Shown here piece after piece: positions 36,868 to 45,824 of a DNA stretch of 64,000 nt (positions are counted from its first letter, which is position 1; the number at the start of each line of letters is the position of its first letter). The notes under the pieces were generated by a model that saw only the letters and a program-made list of their open reading frames with translations, was not told where the DNA came from and did no database searches. A program made the translations under genes and the position numbers. This stretch comes from Pelagivirga sediminicola (GTDB taxonomy: Bacteria > Pseudomonadota > Alphaproteobacteria > Rhodobacterales > Rhodobacteraceae), in contig NZ_QCYH01000005.1 in NCBI RefSeq assembly GCF_003072125.1, positions 124,001 through 188,000 on the forward strand. The letters run 5' to 3'.

Positions 36868-38277
36868 ATGACGTCCACCGTTCACATGCCCTTGTGGCTG
36901 CTGCTCTTGCTGCTGGCCTTTGCCGCCGTCACCTTTGCCTCGCATTTCCTGTTTCCCTCGGTGCGCTGGTTCTTTCGCCGCCGACTGGAGCGGGCTGTGG
37001 CGCGGCTCAACACCCGCCTCACCCGCCCGATCGAGCCGTTCAAGCTGGCCCGGCGTCACGACATGATCCAGCGGCTGGTGTATGATCCCGACGTGACGCA
37101 GGCCATCGTCGATTATGCCGCCAAGCATAAGGTGCGCGAGGACGTCGCGTTCGAAAAGGCCCGCAGCTATGCGCGCGAGATCGTGCCCAGCTTCAGCGCG
37201 TTTGCCTATTTCAGCTTCGGCACGCGGGTGGCCAAATGGCTGGCCAACCTGCTTTATGATGTGCGCACGGGGCCGCATAACGCCGAGATCATCGAGGGCA
37301 TCGACAAGGATGCGACGCTGATCTTCATCATGAACCACCGCAGCAACATGGATTACGTGCTGGTCACGATGCTGGCCGCGCAATCCTCGGCGCTCAGCTA
37401 TGCGGTGGGCGAATGGGCGCGGGTCTGGCCGCTGAGCCGTCTGATCAAGGCGATGGGCGCCTATTTCATCCGCCGCCGGTCGCGCGGGGGGCTCTATCGC
37501 GCGGTGCTGGCGCGGTATGTGCAGATGGCGACGACGGGCGGCGTGACGCAGGCGATTTTCCCCGAGGGCGGGCTGACGGTGGATGGCATCGTCAAGCCGG
37601 CCAAGCTGGGCCTGCTGTCCTATGTGGTCGAAGGGTGGAAGCCCGGCGGGCGCGACGTGGTCTTTGTGCCGGTGGCGATAAATTACGACCGGGTGCTGGA
37701 GGACCGCGTGCTGATTGCCGCGGGCGCGCGCGGCGACCGCCGGTTTCATGCGCGTGCGTCGGTCATCATGCGCTCGGCGGTGCGGATCGTCTGGCGGCGC
37801 CTGCGCGGCCGGTTTGCCGGGTTCGGCGATGCCGCCGTCGCATTCGCACAGCCCGTGCGGCTGAGCGATTATGGCGACGCGCCGTCGCTGGGCGATCTGG
37901 GCCGCGACCTGATGGGCCGGATCGAGGATGCGATGCCGTTGCTTTACGTGCCCATGGTGGCGCGCCTGATCCTGCGCAGCGGCACGCCGCTGGACGAGGC
38001 CGCCCTTGGCCGCGCCGCCGCCGACATGGCGCAGTCCGAACGCGGCAGCGTCGTGGCCGATCCCGCCGCCGGCATCGCGCGGGCCTGCGCGGCACTGGCC
38101 AAGCGCGGCGCAATATTGCAGGCTGCGGGCGGCTGGCAGATCGCCCCTGACGGCGCGGCGCTGCTGACGTTTTACGCCAACTCGATCGCGCATCTTCTGC
38201 CCGGCGGTGCGCCGGAGGATGCAGGCACGCAGAATGCTGCGGGTGCACAGGAAATTTCTGCGCCTGCTGGGTCATAA
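36868..38277 (+). CDS. PlsB/PlsC-like glycerophosphate acyltransferase family protein
   Basis: A 469-residue membrane-associated acyltransferase. There is one N-terminal hydrophobic helix (about 6-28). The LPLAT/AGPAT domain has block I NHRSNMDYVL (HX4D catalytic pair, about 157-166), a block II-like MGAYFIRRRSRGGLYRAVL, block III FPEGGLTVDG and block IV VPVAINYDRVLEDRVLI. The size and the GAYFIRRR motif are closer to PlsB-type glycerol-3-phosphate acyltransferases than to PlsC. It is expected to act in phospholipid synthesis at the inner membrane. It directly precedes ccr on the same strand, separated by 111 bases with a ccr promoter. Confidence 0.88.
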   Translation: MTSTVHMPLWLLLLLLAFAAVTFASHFLFPSVRWFFRRRLERAVARLNTRLTRPIEPFKLARRHDMIQRLVYDPDVTQAIVDYAAKHKVREDVAFEKARSYAREIVPSFSAFAYFSFGTRVAKWLANLLYDVRTGPHNAEIIEGIDKDATLIFIMNHRSNMDYVLVTMLAAQSSALSYAVGEWARVWPLSRLIKAMGAYFIRRRSRGGLYRAVLARYVQMATTGGVTQAIFPEGGLTVDGIVKPAKLGLLSYVVEGWKPGGRDVVFVPVAINYDRVLEDRVLIAAGARGDRRFHARASVIMRSAVRIVWRRLRGRFAGFGDAAVAFAQPVRLSDYGDAPSLGDLGRDLMGRIEDAMPLLYVPMVARLILRSGTPLDEAALGRAAADMAQSERGSVVADPAAGIARACAALAKRGAILQAAGGWQIAPDGAALLTFYANSIAHLLPGGAPEDAGTQNAAGAQEISAPAGS

Positions 38278-38302
38278 AGTTACAAAATTTATGTTCCGGG
38301 CA

Positions 38303-38331
38303 TTGCATTATTGCGCGTTGATGCGTATTCC
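38303..38331 (+). promoter_or_regulatory. Candidate promoter of ccr with CATTATTGCGC overlapping the spacer
   Basis: TTGCAT (38303-38308) and TATTCC (38326-38331) with a 17-base spacer. CATTATTGCGC (38306-38316) overlaps the -35 end and the spacer, and is identical to the sequence at the ecm start. Confidence 0.5.
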
Positions 38332-38388
38332 AAGTGGTGAAATTTGCGATTCTGCATCGCGGCAATGATATGCGAAGGGAGGCCCCTC

Positions 38389-39681
<1,293 letters not shown>

Positions 39682-39710
39682 CCCTGACCGAGCCATAAGG
39701 CAAAAAATCA

Positions 39711-39744
39711 CCCCGCGAGCCGCGCATCGGCCCGCGGGGTTTTT
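39711..39744 (+). terminator. Terminator after ccr
   Basis: CCCCGCG / CGCGGGG stem with a 15-base loop that may itself pair, followed directly by TTTTT. A strong intrinsic terminator, 29 bases after the stop. Confidence 0.8.
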
Positions 39745-39789
39745 CGTTGCGCGCGGCGGCGGGCGGGCAAGGCGCGCCGCGCTTGCGCA

Positions 39790-39818
39790 TTGCATTGAAA
39801 GGCTTGGTGTTGTTTAGT
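39790..39818 (+). promoter_or_regulatory. Candidate promoter of the TRAP-TAXI genes
   Basis: TTGCAT (39790-39795) and TTTAGT (39813-39818) with a 17-base spacer. The -35 box lies in GCATTGCATT, a decamer also present at the ccr -35. Confidence 0.45.
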
Positions 39819-39857
39819 CTCGTCTCACATCACCAAAGAGTTCAAGGAGGAACCCTG

Positions 39858-40874
39858 ATGAAAAAGAGTTTTGCACGCTTCATCCGCGCCGCAACGGTCG
39901 GCGCCGCGATGATCGCGGTCGGCTCCGCCGCCACGGCGCAGGAACCGCAATTTTTCCGCATCGGCACGGGCGGCACCGCCGGCACCTATTATCCCATCGG
40001 TGGCCTGATCGCGAACGCCATCTCGGCGCCCCCCGGCTCGCGCCCCTGCGACGAGGGCGGATCCTGCGGCCACCCCGGCCTGATCGCCTCGGCGCTGTCG
40101 GCCAACGGCTCGGTCGCCAACATCAACGCGATTGCCGGCGGCACGCTGGAATCGGGTTTCTCGCAATCCGACGTCGCCACATGGGCGCAGACCGGCACCG
40201 GCATCTGGGAGGGCCGCGAGCCCGTCGAGAAGCTGCGCGCGATCGCGAATCTCTATCCCGAAACGATCCACCTGGTCGCGTCCGCCTCTTCGGGCATCGC
40301 GTCCGTGGCGGACCTGAAGGGCAAGAAGGTATCGCTGGACGAGCCGGGCTCCGGCACGCTGGTGGACGCGCGCATCATCCTGGGCGCCTACGGTCTTGGC
40401 GAGGATGACATCGACGCATCGTTCCTCAAGCCCGATCAGGCGGCCGAGCGCATGCGCGATGGCGCGATGGACGCGTTCTTCTTTGTCGGCGGCTTCCCCG
40501 CGGGCGCGATCGCCGAACTGGCCAGCCAGGAAGACATCACGCTGGTCCCGATCTCCGGCGCCGAGGCCGAGGCCGTGATCGGCGACTACACGTTCTTCGC
40601 CCAGAACACCGTGCCCGGCGGCACCTATGAAGGCGTTGCAGACGATGTCAGCACGCTGTCGGTCGGCGCCCAGTGGGTGACCAGCGCCGATCAGCCCGAA
40701 GACCTGATCTATGGCATCACCGCCGCGCTGTGGAATGACAGCACGCGCAAGCTGCTGGATTCGGGCCACCAGAAGGGCCAGGCCATCACCCTCGAGACGG
40801 CGCTGGACGGCGTCGGCATCCCGCTGCACCCCGGTGCCGAGAAGTTCTATCGTGAAAAGGGCCTGATCGAGTAA
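39858..40874 (+). CDS. TRAP transporter solute-binding protein, TAXI family
   Basis: A periplasmic binding protein of 338 residues. Signal peptide about 1-27 (ending ATA-QEP), then the family signature FFRIGTGGTAGTYYPIGGLIANAIS (two parts), SANGSVANINAIAGGTLESGFSQSDVA, ANLYPETIHLVA and a C-terminal EDLIYGITAALWN. TAXI proteins deliver small organic acids, such as glutamate or other dicarboxylates in characterised cases, to a fused TRAP permease. A strong AGGAGG site precedes the start. The matching permease follows, beyond a hairpin terminator. Confidence 0.93.
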   Translation: MKKSFARFIRAATVGAAMIAVGSAATAQEPQFFRIGTGGTAGTYYPIGGLIANAISAPPGSRPCDEGGSCGHPGLIASALSANGSVANINAIAGGTLESGFSQSDVATWAQTGTGIWEGREPVEKLRAIANLYPETIHLVASASSGIASVADLKGKKVSLDEPGSGTLVDARIILGAYGLGEDDIDASFLKPDQAAERMRDGAMDAFFFVGGFPAGAIAELASQEDITLVPISGAEAEAVIGDYTFFAQNTVPGGTYEGVADDVSTLSVGAQWVTSADQPEDLIYGITAALWNDSTRKLLDSGHQKGQAITLETALDGVGIPLHPGAEKFYREKGLIE

Positions 40875-40885
40875 TCAGACCACCG

Positions 40886-40914
40886 ACCGGCCCGCCATGC
40901 GCGGGCCGGTTTTT
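40886..40914 (+). terminator. Hairpin terminator/attenuator inside the TRAP operon
   Basis: A perfect 10-base-pair stem ACCGGCCCGC / GCGGGCCGGT with a five-base loop and a TTTT tail. It lies 11 bases after the binding-protein stop and 30 bases before the permease start, so it probably sets a higher binding-protein to permease ratio. Confidence 0.75.
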
Positions 40915-40943
40915 CCGATCCCCCATGACGGCAGCGAGGCAAG

Positions 40944-43034
40944 ATGTCCCAGACAACCGAATCCGAACGGGTCAAGGAACTGACCGACGCGGAAATGAAG
41001 GCTCTGGAAGAGAAATACGACCCGGAGGTTCGTTTCCGGCCGCTTTTGCCCGGCATGGCCTGGGCTGTCAGCGGCGTTCTGTTCGTGCTGTCGTGCTATC
41101 ATTTCTACACCGCCGGATACGGTATCCCGCAGGCCACCCTGCACCGCGGCGCGCATCTGGCATTCACGCTGGGGCTGATCTTTTTCTCGTTCACGATATT
41201 CGGTGCCCGCCCCGAGCCGCGCAACACGGTCCTGACGCCGATGGGCGTGCCGATCTATGACTGGGTGCTGGCGATCGCGGGCGTCATTTCGGCGCTTTAT
41301 GTGCCGTGGGTTTTCAACGATCTGGCGTTCCGTGTCGGCAATCCGCTTTTCATCGACGTGCTCATGGGCACCATCCTGATCGTCGTGCTGATGGAGGGCA
41401 CGCGCCGTGCGATGGGCTGGCCCCTGCCGGTGATCGCGATCCTCTTCATGGCCTACGCCTATTTCGGTCAGTCCATGCCCGGCGTTCTGACCCATCCCGG
41501 CGCCAGCTGGACCAACATCGTCAACCATCTTTACCTGACGTCCCAGGGCATCTACGGCACCGCGCTGGGCGTGATTGCAACCTACGTGTTCCATTTCGTG
41601 CTGTTCGGCGTCATGGCCACGCGCATCGGGCTGGGCCAACTCTTCATCGACCTCGCCTCGGCGCTTGCGGGCCGCTTTGCGGGCGGGCCGGCCAAGGTGT
41701 CGGTTGTGTCCTCGGCGATGCTCGGCTCGATCTCGGGCTCGTCGATTGCCAACACCGTGACCACCGGCTCGCTGACCATTCCGGCGATGATCCGCATCGG
41801 ATACCCCCGCCATTTCGCCGCGGCGGTCGAGGCGGCATCGTCCACCGGCGGGCAGATCACTCCGCCGGTGATGGGCGCGGTCGCCTTCCTGATGATCGAA
41901 TATCTCGGCGTGCCGCTGACCACGATCCTGACCGCGGCGCTGGTCCCGGCGTTCATGCACTTCTTCGGCGTGCTTGTGCAGGTCCATCTTGAGGCGCGTC
42001 GCCGGGGCCTGCGCGGCATGACCAAGGACGAGCTGCCCGTCGCATGGGCCGTGTTCAAGGCCGGCTGGCTGACCACCCTGCCGCTTTTCGTGCTGGTGGC
42101 GACGCTGCTGTCGGGCAAGACGCCCTACCTTGCGGCGTTCTACGGCATCCTGTCCTGCATCATCGTGCTGGTGATCCAGAACCTGCTGCGCCACGGATCC
42201 GACATCATGGCCGCCGCGAAACAGTCCATGTCCGAGCTGTGGGACAGCTTCGTCACCGGCGCCAAGTTCTCGCTGGCGGTGACGGCGGCGGCGGCCCTTG
42301 TCGGCGTCATCATCGGCGTCGTCACCCTGACGGGCGTCGGTTTCAAGATCGCCTACATGGTGACATCCATCGCCGCGGACTGGGCCGGGAATGTCTGGGA
42401 TTTCCTGTCGTTCCTGCCGTTCGAGGTCATGTCGGTCTCGGCCCTCACGCTGATGTTCACGCTGATCATGACGGCGGTGGTCTGCATCCTGATGGGCTGC
42501 GGCATCCCGACGACGGCCAACTATCTGATCATGATCGCCGTTGCGGCGCCGATCCTGGGGATGCTTGGGGTGCAGCCGCTGGTCGCGCATTTCTTCGTCT
42601 TCTATTACGGCGTCATGGCCGACATCACGCCGCCCGTGGCGCTGGCCGCCTATGCCGCAGCGGGCATCGCGGATTCCAATGCGTTCAAGACGGGCAACAC
42701 CGCGTTCCGCCTTGGAATGGGCAAGGCGCTGGTGCCGTTCGTCTTCGTCTTCTCGCCGTCACTGCTGCTGGTGGTCGATGGCTTCACATGGACGCAGTTC
42801 ATCATCGGCGTCAGCGGCGCGATGGCGGGGATCTGGATGCTGTCGGCGGCCTTTGCCGACTGGCTGATCGGTCCGATGCGCGCCTATGAGCGCGCTTTGC
42901 TGGCGGTCGCGGCGATCCTGCTGGTCGCGCCGAACCTCTACGCGACGCTGGTGGGCCTTGCCCTGATCTCGCCGGTTGTGCTGCGCCAGCTGCCGATGCT
43001 GCGCATGACCCCGACCGAGCGCGCGGCGCTCTGA
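40944..43034 (+). CDS. TRAP transporter fused permease (TAXI-type, 4TM + 12TM)
   Basis: A 696-residue inner-membrane sodium- or proton-coupled permease in which the small (DctQ-like) and large (DctM-like) subunits are joined. Residues about 35-190 hold the first helices. The DctM part shows SSAMLGSISGSSIANTVTTGSLTIP and EAASSTGGQITPPVMGAVAFLM (substrate-site motifs), and in the second half MGCGIPTTANYLIMIAVAAPIL, then FVFYYGVMADITPPVALAAYAAAGIA. The substrate is probably an organic acid. It pairs with the preceding TAXI protein. The location beside ccr suggests uptake of a carbon source handled by the ethylmalonyl-CoA pathway, by inference only. Confidence 0.93.
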   Translation: MSQTTESERVKELTDAEMKALEEKYDPEVRFRPLLPGMAWAVSGVLFVLSCYHFYTAGYGIPQATLHRGAHLAFTLGLIFFSFTIFGARPEPRNTVLTPMGVPIYDWVLAIAGVISALYVPWVFNDLAFRVGNPLFIDVLMGTILIVVLMEGTRRAMGWPLPVIAILFMAYAYFGQSMPGVLTHPGASWTNIVNHLYLTSQGIYGTALGVIATYVFHFVLFGVMATRIGLGQLFIDLASALAGRFAGGPAKVSVVSSAMLGSISGSSIANTVTTGSLTIPAMIRIGYPRHFAAAVEAASSTGGQITPPVMGAVAFLMIEYLGVPLTTILTAALVPAFMHFFGVLVQVHLEARRRGLRGMTKDELPVAWAVFKAGWLTTLPLFVLVATLLSGKTPYLAAFYGILSCIIVLVIQNLLRHGSDIMAAAKQSMSELWDSFVTGAKFSLAVTAAAALVGVIIGVVTLTGVGFKIAYMVTSIAADWAGNVWDFLSFLPFEVMSVSALTLMFTLIMTAVVCILMGCGIPTTANYLIMIAVAAPILGMLGVQPLVAHFFVFYYGVMADITPPVALAAYAAAGIADSNAFKTGNTAFRLGMGKALVPFVFVFSPSLLLVVDGFTWTQFIIGVSGAMAGIWMLSAAFADWLIGPMRAYERALLAVAAILLVAPNLYATLVGLALISPVVLRQLPMLRMTPTERAAL

Positions 43035-43043
43035 AACGAAAAC

Positions 43044-43067
43044 GCCGGGCCCCTCGCAAGGCCCGGC
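43044..43067 (-). terminator. Terminator of the branched-chain aminotransferase gene
   Basis: GCCGGGCC / GGCCCGGC stem with an eight-base loop in the 58-base gap between convergent genes. On the minus strand it is followed by GTTTTCGTTT, so it fits the minus-strand gene best; it could also slow plus-strand transcription. Confidence 0.6.
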
Positions 43068-43092
43068 GCATCCCATGGCAGGCCGTGCTGGC

Positions 43093-43959
43093 CTAAAGAG
43101 GGCTGGACGCCGCCCAATCCCAATACATTTCCCGCACGCGCTTGGTCACGGGGCCAACCTCATAGGTGGTCTCGTCGAACGCCGTGACCGGCGTGACCTT
43201 GGCCATGTTGCCGGTCAGGAACACCTCGTCCGCGTCATGGAAATCATCAAAGCTCAGCACCGTCTCATGCACCGTCATCCCGGCCGCGCGCATGTTCATG
43301 ATATGCCGCCCCCGCGTGATCCCGGCCAGGAAGGTGCCGTTCGGCACGGGCGTGAACACCTCGCCATCCTTTACCAGGAAGGCGTTGGCCGTCCCGCTTT
43401 CGGCCACATTGCCCAGCGCATCGGCACACAGCGCATTGCCAAATCCCTTGGCCCGCGCCTCGGCCAGCATCCGGGCGTTGTTGGGATAAAGGCAGGCGGC
43501 CTTGGCGTTCACCACGGCATCTGCCATCACCGGGCGCCGAAACCGGGTGCGCGTCAGCGTGGTCGACGCATCCGCCGAGGGCATCGGGATCTCCTCCAGG
43601 CAAATGGCGAACCCGGTCGACGCCGCGTTCGGCACGATCGCCATATACCCGGTATCCTGCCCCCAATACATCGGCCGGATATAGACCGCCGCACCCGGCG
43701 CATAGGCGCGCAGGCCGTCGCGAATGATCTGCACCATGTCACCCGCGTCAACCGTCGGCTCCAGCATCAGCGCGCGGGCCGAGGCGTTGATGCGCGCGCA
43801 GTGCAGGTCCAGATCCGGCACCAGCCCATGCGCCAGACGCGCGCCATCGAACACCGCGCTGCCCAGCCACATACCATGATCGGCCGACCGCATCAGCGGC
43901 ACGCTGCCCTCATGCCAGCGGCCCTCGAAATATGTGCGGATATTGATCCCGGTCGCCAT
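43093..43959 (-). CDS. Branched-chain amino acid aminotransferase (class IV)
   Basis: A 288-residue fold-type IV PLP transaminase: YFEGRWHEGSVPLMRSADHGMWLGSAVFDGAR at the start (two parts), VYIRPMYWGQDTGYM, the Schiff-base Lys in VVNAKAACLYPNNARM, and the cofactor loop LGNVAESGTANAFLVKDG followed by TFLAGITRGRHI. It is probably IlvE-like, exchanging amino groups of Leu/Ile/Val with 2-oxoglutarate. Some class IV members act on D-amino acids or aminodeoxychorismate, but the AESGTANAF loop favours the branched-chain group. The start at 43959 opens MATGINIRTYFEG; upstream codons fall into the intergenic repeat. Confidence 0.88.
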   Translation of the reverse strand: MATGINIRTYFEGRWHEGSVPLMRSADHGMWLGSAVFDGARLAHGLVPDLDLHCARINASARALMLEPTVDAGDMVQIIRDGLRAYAPGAAVYIRPMYWGQDTGYMAIVPNAASTGFAICLEEIPMPSADASTTLTRTRFRRPVMADAVVNAKAACLYPNNARMLAEARAKGFGNALCADALGNVAESGTANAFLVKDGEVFTPVPNGTFLAGITRGRHIMNMRAAGMTVHETVLSFDDFHDADEVFLTGNMAKVTPVTAFDETTYEVGPVTKRVREMYWDWAASSPL

Positions 43960-43974
43960 GACGCGCCCCCCTCG

Positions 43975-43995
43975 TTTCATCTTGGCCCAATACTC
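43975..43995. repeat. Dispersed short repeat, copy 3
   Basis: TTTCATCTTGG, then CCCA, then ATACTC, followed by CCGCCGGAGGCGG, a small inverted repeat. It lies in the gap between the aminotransferase start and the trpS stop. Confidence 0.65.
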
Positions 43996-44011
43996 CCGCC
44001 GGAGGCGGCAT

Positions 44012-44031
44012 GGAAAATTCGCGAATTTTCC
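44012..44031. repeat. Perfect 20-base palindrome, probable trpS terminator
   Basis: GGAAAATTCG joined to its exact complement CGAATTTTCC, centred between 44021 and 44022 and 5 bases after the trpS stop. As RNA it would form an eight-pair stem with a CGCG loop. The T-run is inside the stem, so termination strength is uncertain. Confidence 0.55.
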
Positions 44032-44035
44032 GGAT

Positions 44036-45055
44036 CTAGCGGCCCACCATACCGACAATATCGTAGGTCTTGCGCAGGATCGGCGCGGCAATTTCCCGCG
44101 CCCGGTCCGAGCCGCGGCAGAGGATCGCGTCGATTTCGGCGGGCTCCTGCATCAGGCGGCCCATCTCCTCGGAAATCGGCGCCATCCGCGACACGGCCAG
44201 ATCGGCCAGCAGCGGCTTGAATTCGGAAAACGCGCGCCCGCCCATTTCGGCGATCACCGCCTCGGCGCTCATGTCCGCCAGCCCGGCATAGATGTTCACC
44301 AGGTTGCGCGCCTCGGGTCGGCCGTCAAGTCCGCCCAAATCCGAGGGCAGCGGCTCGGGGTCGGTCTTGGCCTTGCGAATCTTCCTGGAAATCGTGTCCG
44401 CATCGTCGGTCATGTTGATGCGGCTCATGTCCGAGGGATCGGATTTCGACATCTTCTTGGACCCGTCGCGCAGGCTCATCACGCGGGTGGCCGCGCCTTC
44501 GATCACCGGCTCCGGCATGGGGAAGAATTCGGTCTCGTAATCATGGTTGAACTTCGCGGCGATGTCGCGGGTCAGCTCCAGATGCTGTTTCTGATCCTCG
44601 CCCACCGGCACATGCGTCGCGTGATAGACAAGAATATCGGCCGCCATCAGCGCGGGATAACCGAACAGGCCCAATGATGCGTTCTCGGCGTTCTTGCCCG
44701 CCTTGTCCTTGAACTGCGTCATCCGCTTCATCCAGCCCATGCGCGCAACGCAATTGAAGACCCATGCCATCTGCGTGTGTTCGGGCACCTGTGACTGGTT
44801 GAACAGGATGGATTTTTCGGGATCGAGGCCCGAGGCGATAAACCCGGCCGTCAACTCGCGCGTGGCGTGGCGCAGGCGCTCGGGCTCTTGCCAGACGGTG
44901 ATCGCGTGCAGATCGACCATGCAATAGAGCGATTGCACGCCCCGGTCCTGCGCATCGGCGAACCGCTTGAGCGCGCCGAGGTAATTGCCCAGATGCAGAT
45001 CGCCCGACGGCTGGATGCCGGAAAACACCCTTGGGGTGAAGGCTGTATCGCTCAT
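44036..45055 (-). CDS. trpS: Tryptophanyl-tRNA synthetase
   Basis: Class Ic synthetase charging tRNA-Trp. At 339 residues the length is typical. ATP-site motifs are present: [18 protein letters not shown] (HIGH-type, about 14-31) and [10 protein letters not shown] (KMSKS, about 205-214). [31 protein letters not shown] (two parts) is the tryptophan-binding region. It has a TTGACG-N17-TAAGCG promoter. It lies in the murJ-trpS neighbourhood often seen in this family, with a rhomboid-like gene between. Confidence 0.97.
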   Translation of the reverse strand: MSDTAFTPRVFSGIQPSGDLHLGNYLGALKRFADAQDRGVQSLYCMVDLHAITVWQEPERLRHATRELTAGFIASGLDPEKSILFNQSQVPEHTQMAWVFNCVARMGWMKRMTQFKDKAGKNAENASLGLFGYPALMAADILVYHATHVPVGEDQKQHLELTRDIAAKFNHDYETEFFPMPEPVIEGAATRVMSLRDGSKKMSKSDPSDMSRINMTDDADTISRKIRKAKTDPEPLPSDLGGLDGRPEARNLVNIYAGLADMSAEAVIAEMGGRAFSEFKPLLADLAVSRMAPISEEMGRLMQEPAEIDAILCRGSDRAREIAAPILRKTYDIVGMVGR

Positions 45056-45088
45056 CTTGCGTCTCCGTCTGGATTTCCGTGCCAGCCT

Positions 45089-45117
45089 CGCTTACCCATG
45101 CGCTTATGTCCCGTCAA
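45089..45117 (-). promoter_or_regulatory. Sigma-70 type promoter of trpS
   Basis: On the minus strand, TTGACG (45117-45112) and TAAGCG (45094-45089) with a 17-base spacer, about 34 bases before the trpS ATG. Confidence 0.6.
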
Positions 45118-45137
45118 GCAAAGGCCAGAGCAGCCCC

Positions 45138-45824
45138 ATGAGCCATCCAGACGATTCCAGCCCGTTCAACCCGTTGCCGCCCGTCGTTGTGGTGCTGTTT
45201 CTGGCGGTCGTGATCCCCGAGATTGCCTTCTTCCTCGGCGCCAAGGGGTTGATCGGCGGGCCGCAAGCGGTGGGATGGCGGCAGGCGGCGATACAGGACT
45301 ACGCGTTCAGCGGCGATCTCATGCGCTGGATGATCGCCAACGCCACCTATCCGCCTGCGCAACTGCTGCGCCTTGTGACCTATCCGTTCCTGCATGGCGG
45401 CTTCAGCGAGATGCTTTTCGCCGCCGCGCTGCTGCTTGCGATGGGCAAATTCGTGGGCGAGGTGTTCCGCCCCGCCGCGACGGTGGCGGCGTTCTTCATC
45501 CCGGCCATCTGCGGAGCAGTCGCTTATGGGCTGGTCGCGCGCGACAATCCGTGGCTTTACGGTGCGTTTCCCGGCATTTACGGGCTGATCGGGGCCTTCA
45601 CCTATCTGCTCTGGCTGAAACTGGGCCAGACCGGGGGCAGCCAGGCGCGGGCCTTCGTTCTGATCGGGTTTCTCATGGGGGCGCAGCTGCTGTTCAGCCT
45701 GCTGTTTGGCGGCACCTTGCGCTGGGTCGCGGACGGGACGGGGTTCCTGACCGGGTTCGCCGCATCCTTCGTGCTGCGCCCCGGCGGGTGGAGCAAGCTG
45801 CGGATGAAACTGCTTCAGCGTTGA
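45138..45824 (+). CDS. Rhomboid-family membrane protein lacking the catalytic dyad
   Basis: A 228-residue protein with about six membrane helices and rhomboid landmarks: RLVTYPFLHGGFSEMLFAAALLLAMGKFVGEVF (helices 2-3, two parts), then YGAFPGIYGLIGAFTYL (about 141-157) and VADGTGFLTGFAASFVL (about 197-213). In active rhomboids the fourth helix reads GxSG and the sixth AHxGGF. Here GIYG places Tyr148 at the serine position, and ADGTGF places Asp199 at the histidine position. It should be an inactive rhomboid-like protein, perhaps binding membrane clients. The start ATG at 45138 has a weak ribosome site. Its 3' end overlaps convergent murJ by ten bases. Confidence 0.83.
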   Translation: MSHPDDSSPFNPLPPVVVVLFLAVVIPEIAFFLGAKGLIGGPQAVGWRQAAIQDYAFSGDLMRWMIANATYPPAQLLRLVTYPFLHGGFSEMLFAAALLLAMGKFVGEVFRPAATVAAFFIPAICGAVAYGLVARDNPWLYGAFPGIYGLIGAFTYLLWLKLGQTGGSQARAFVLIGFLMGAQLLFSLLFGGTLRWVADGTGFLTGFAASFVLRPGGWSKLRMKLLQR

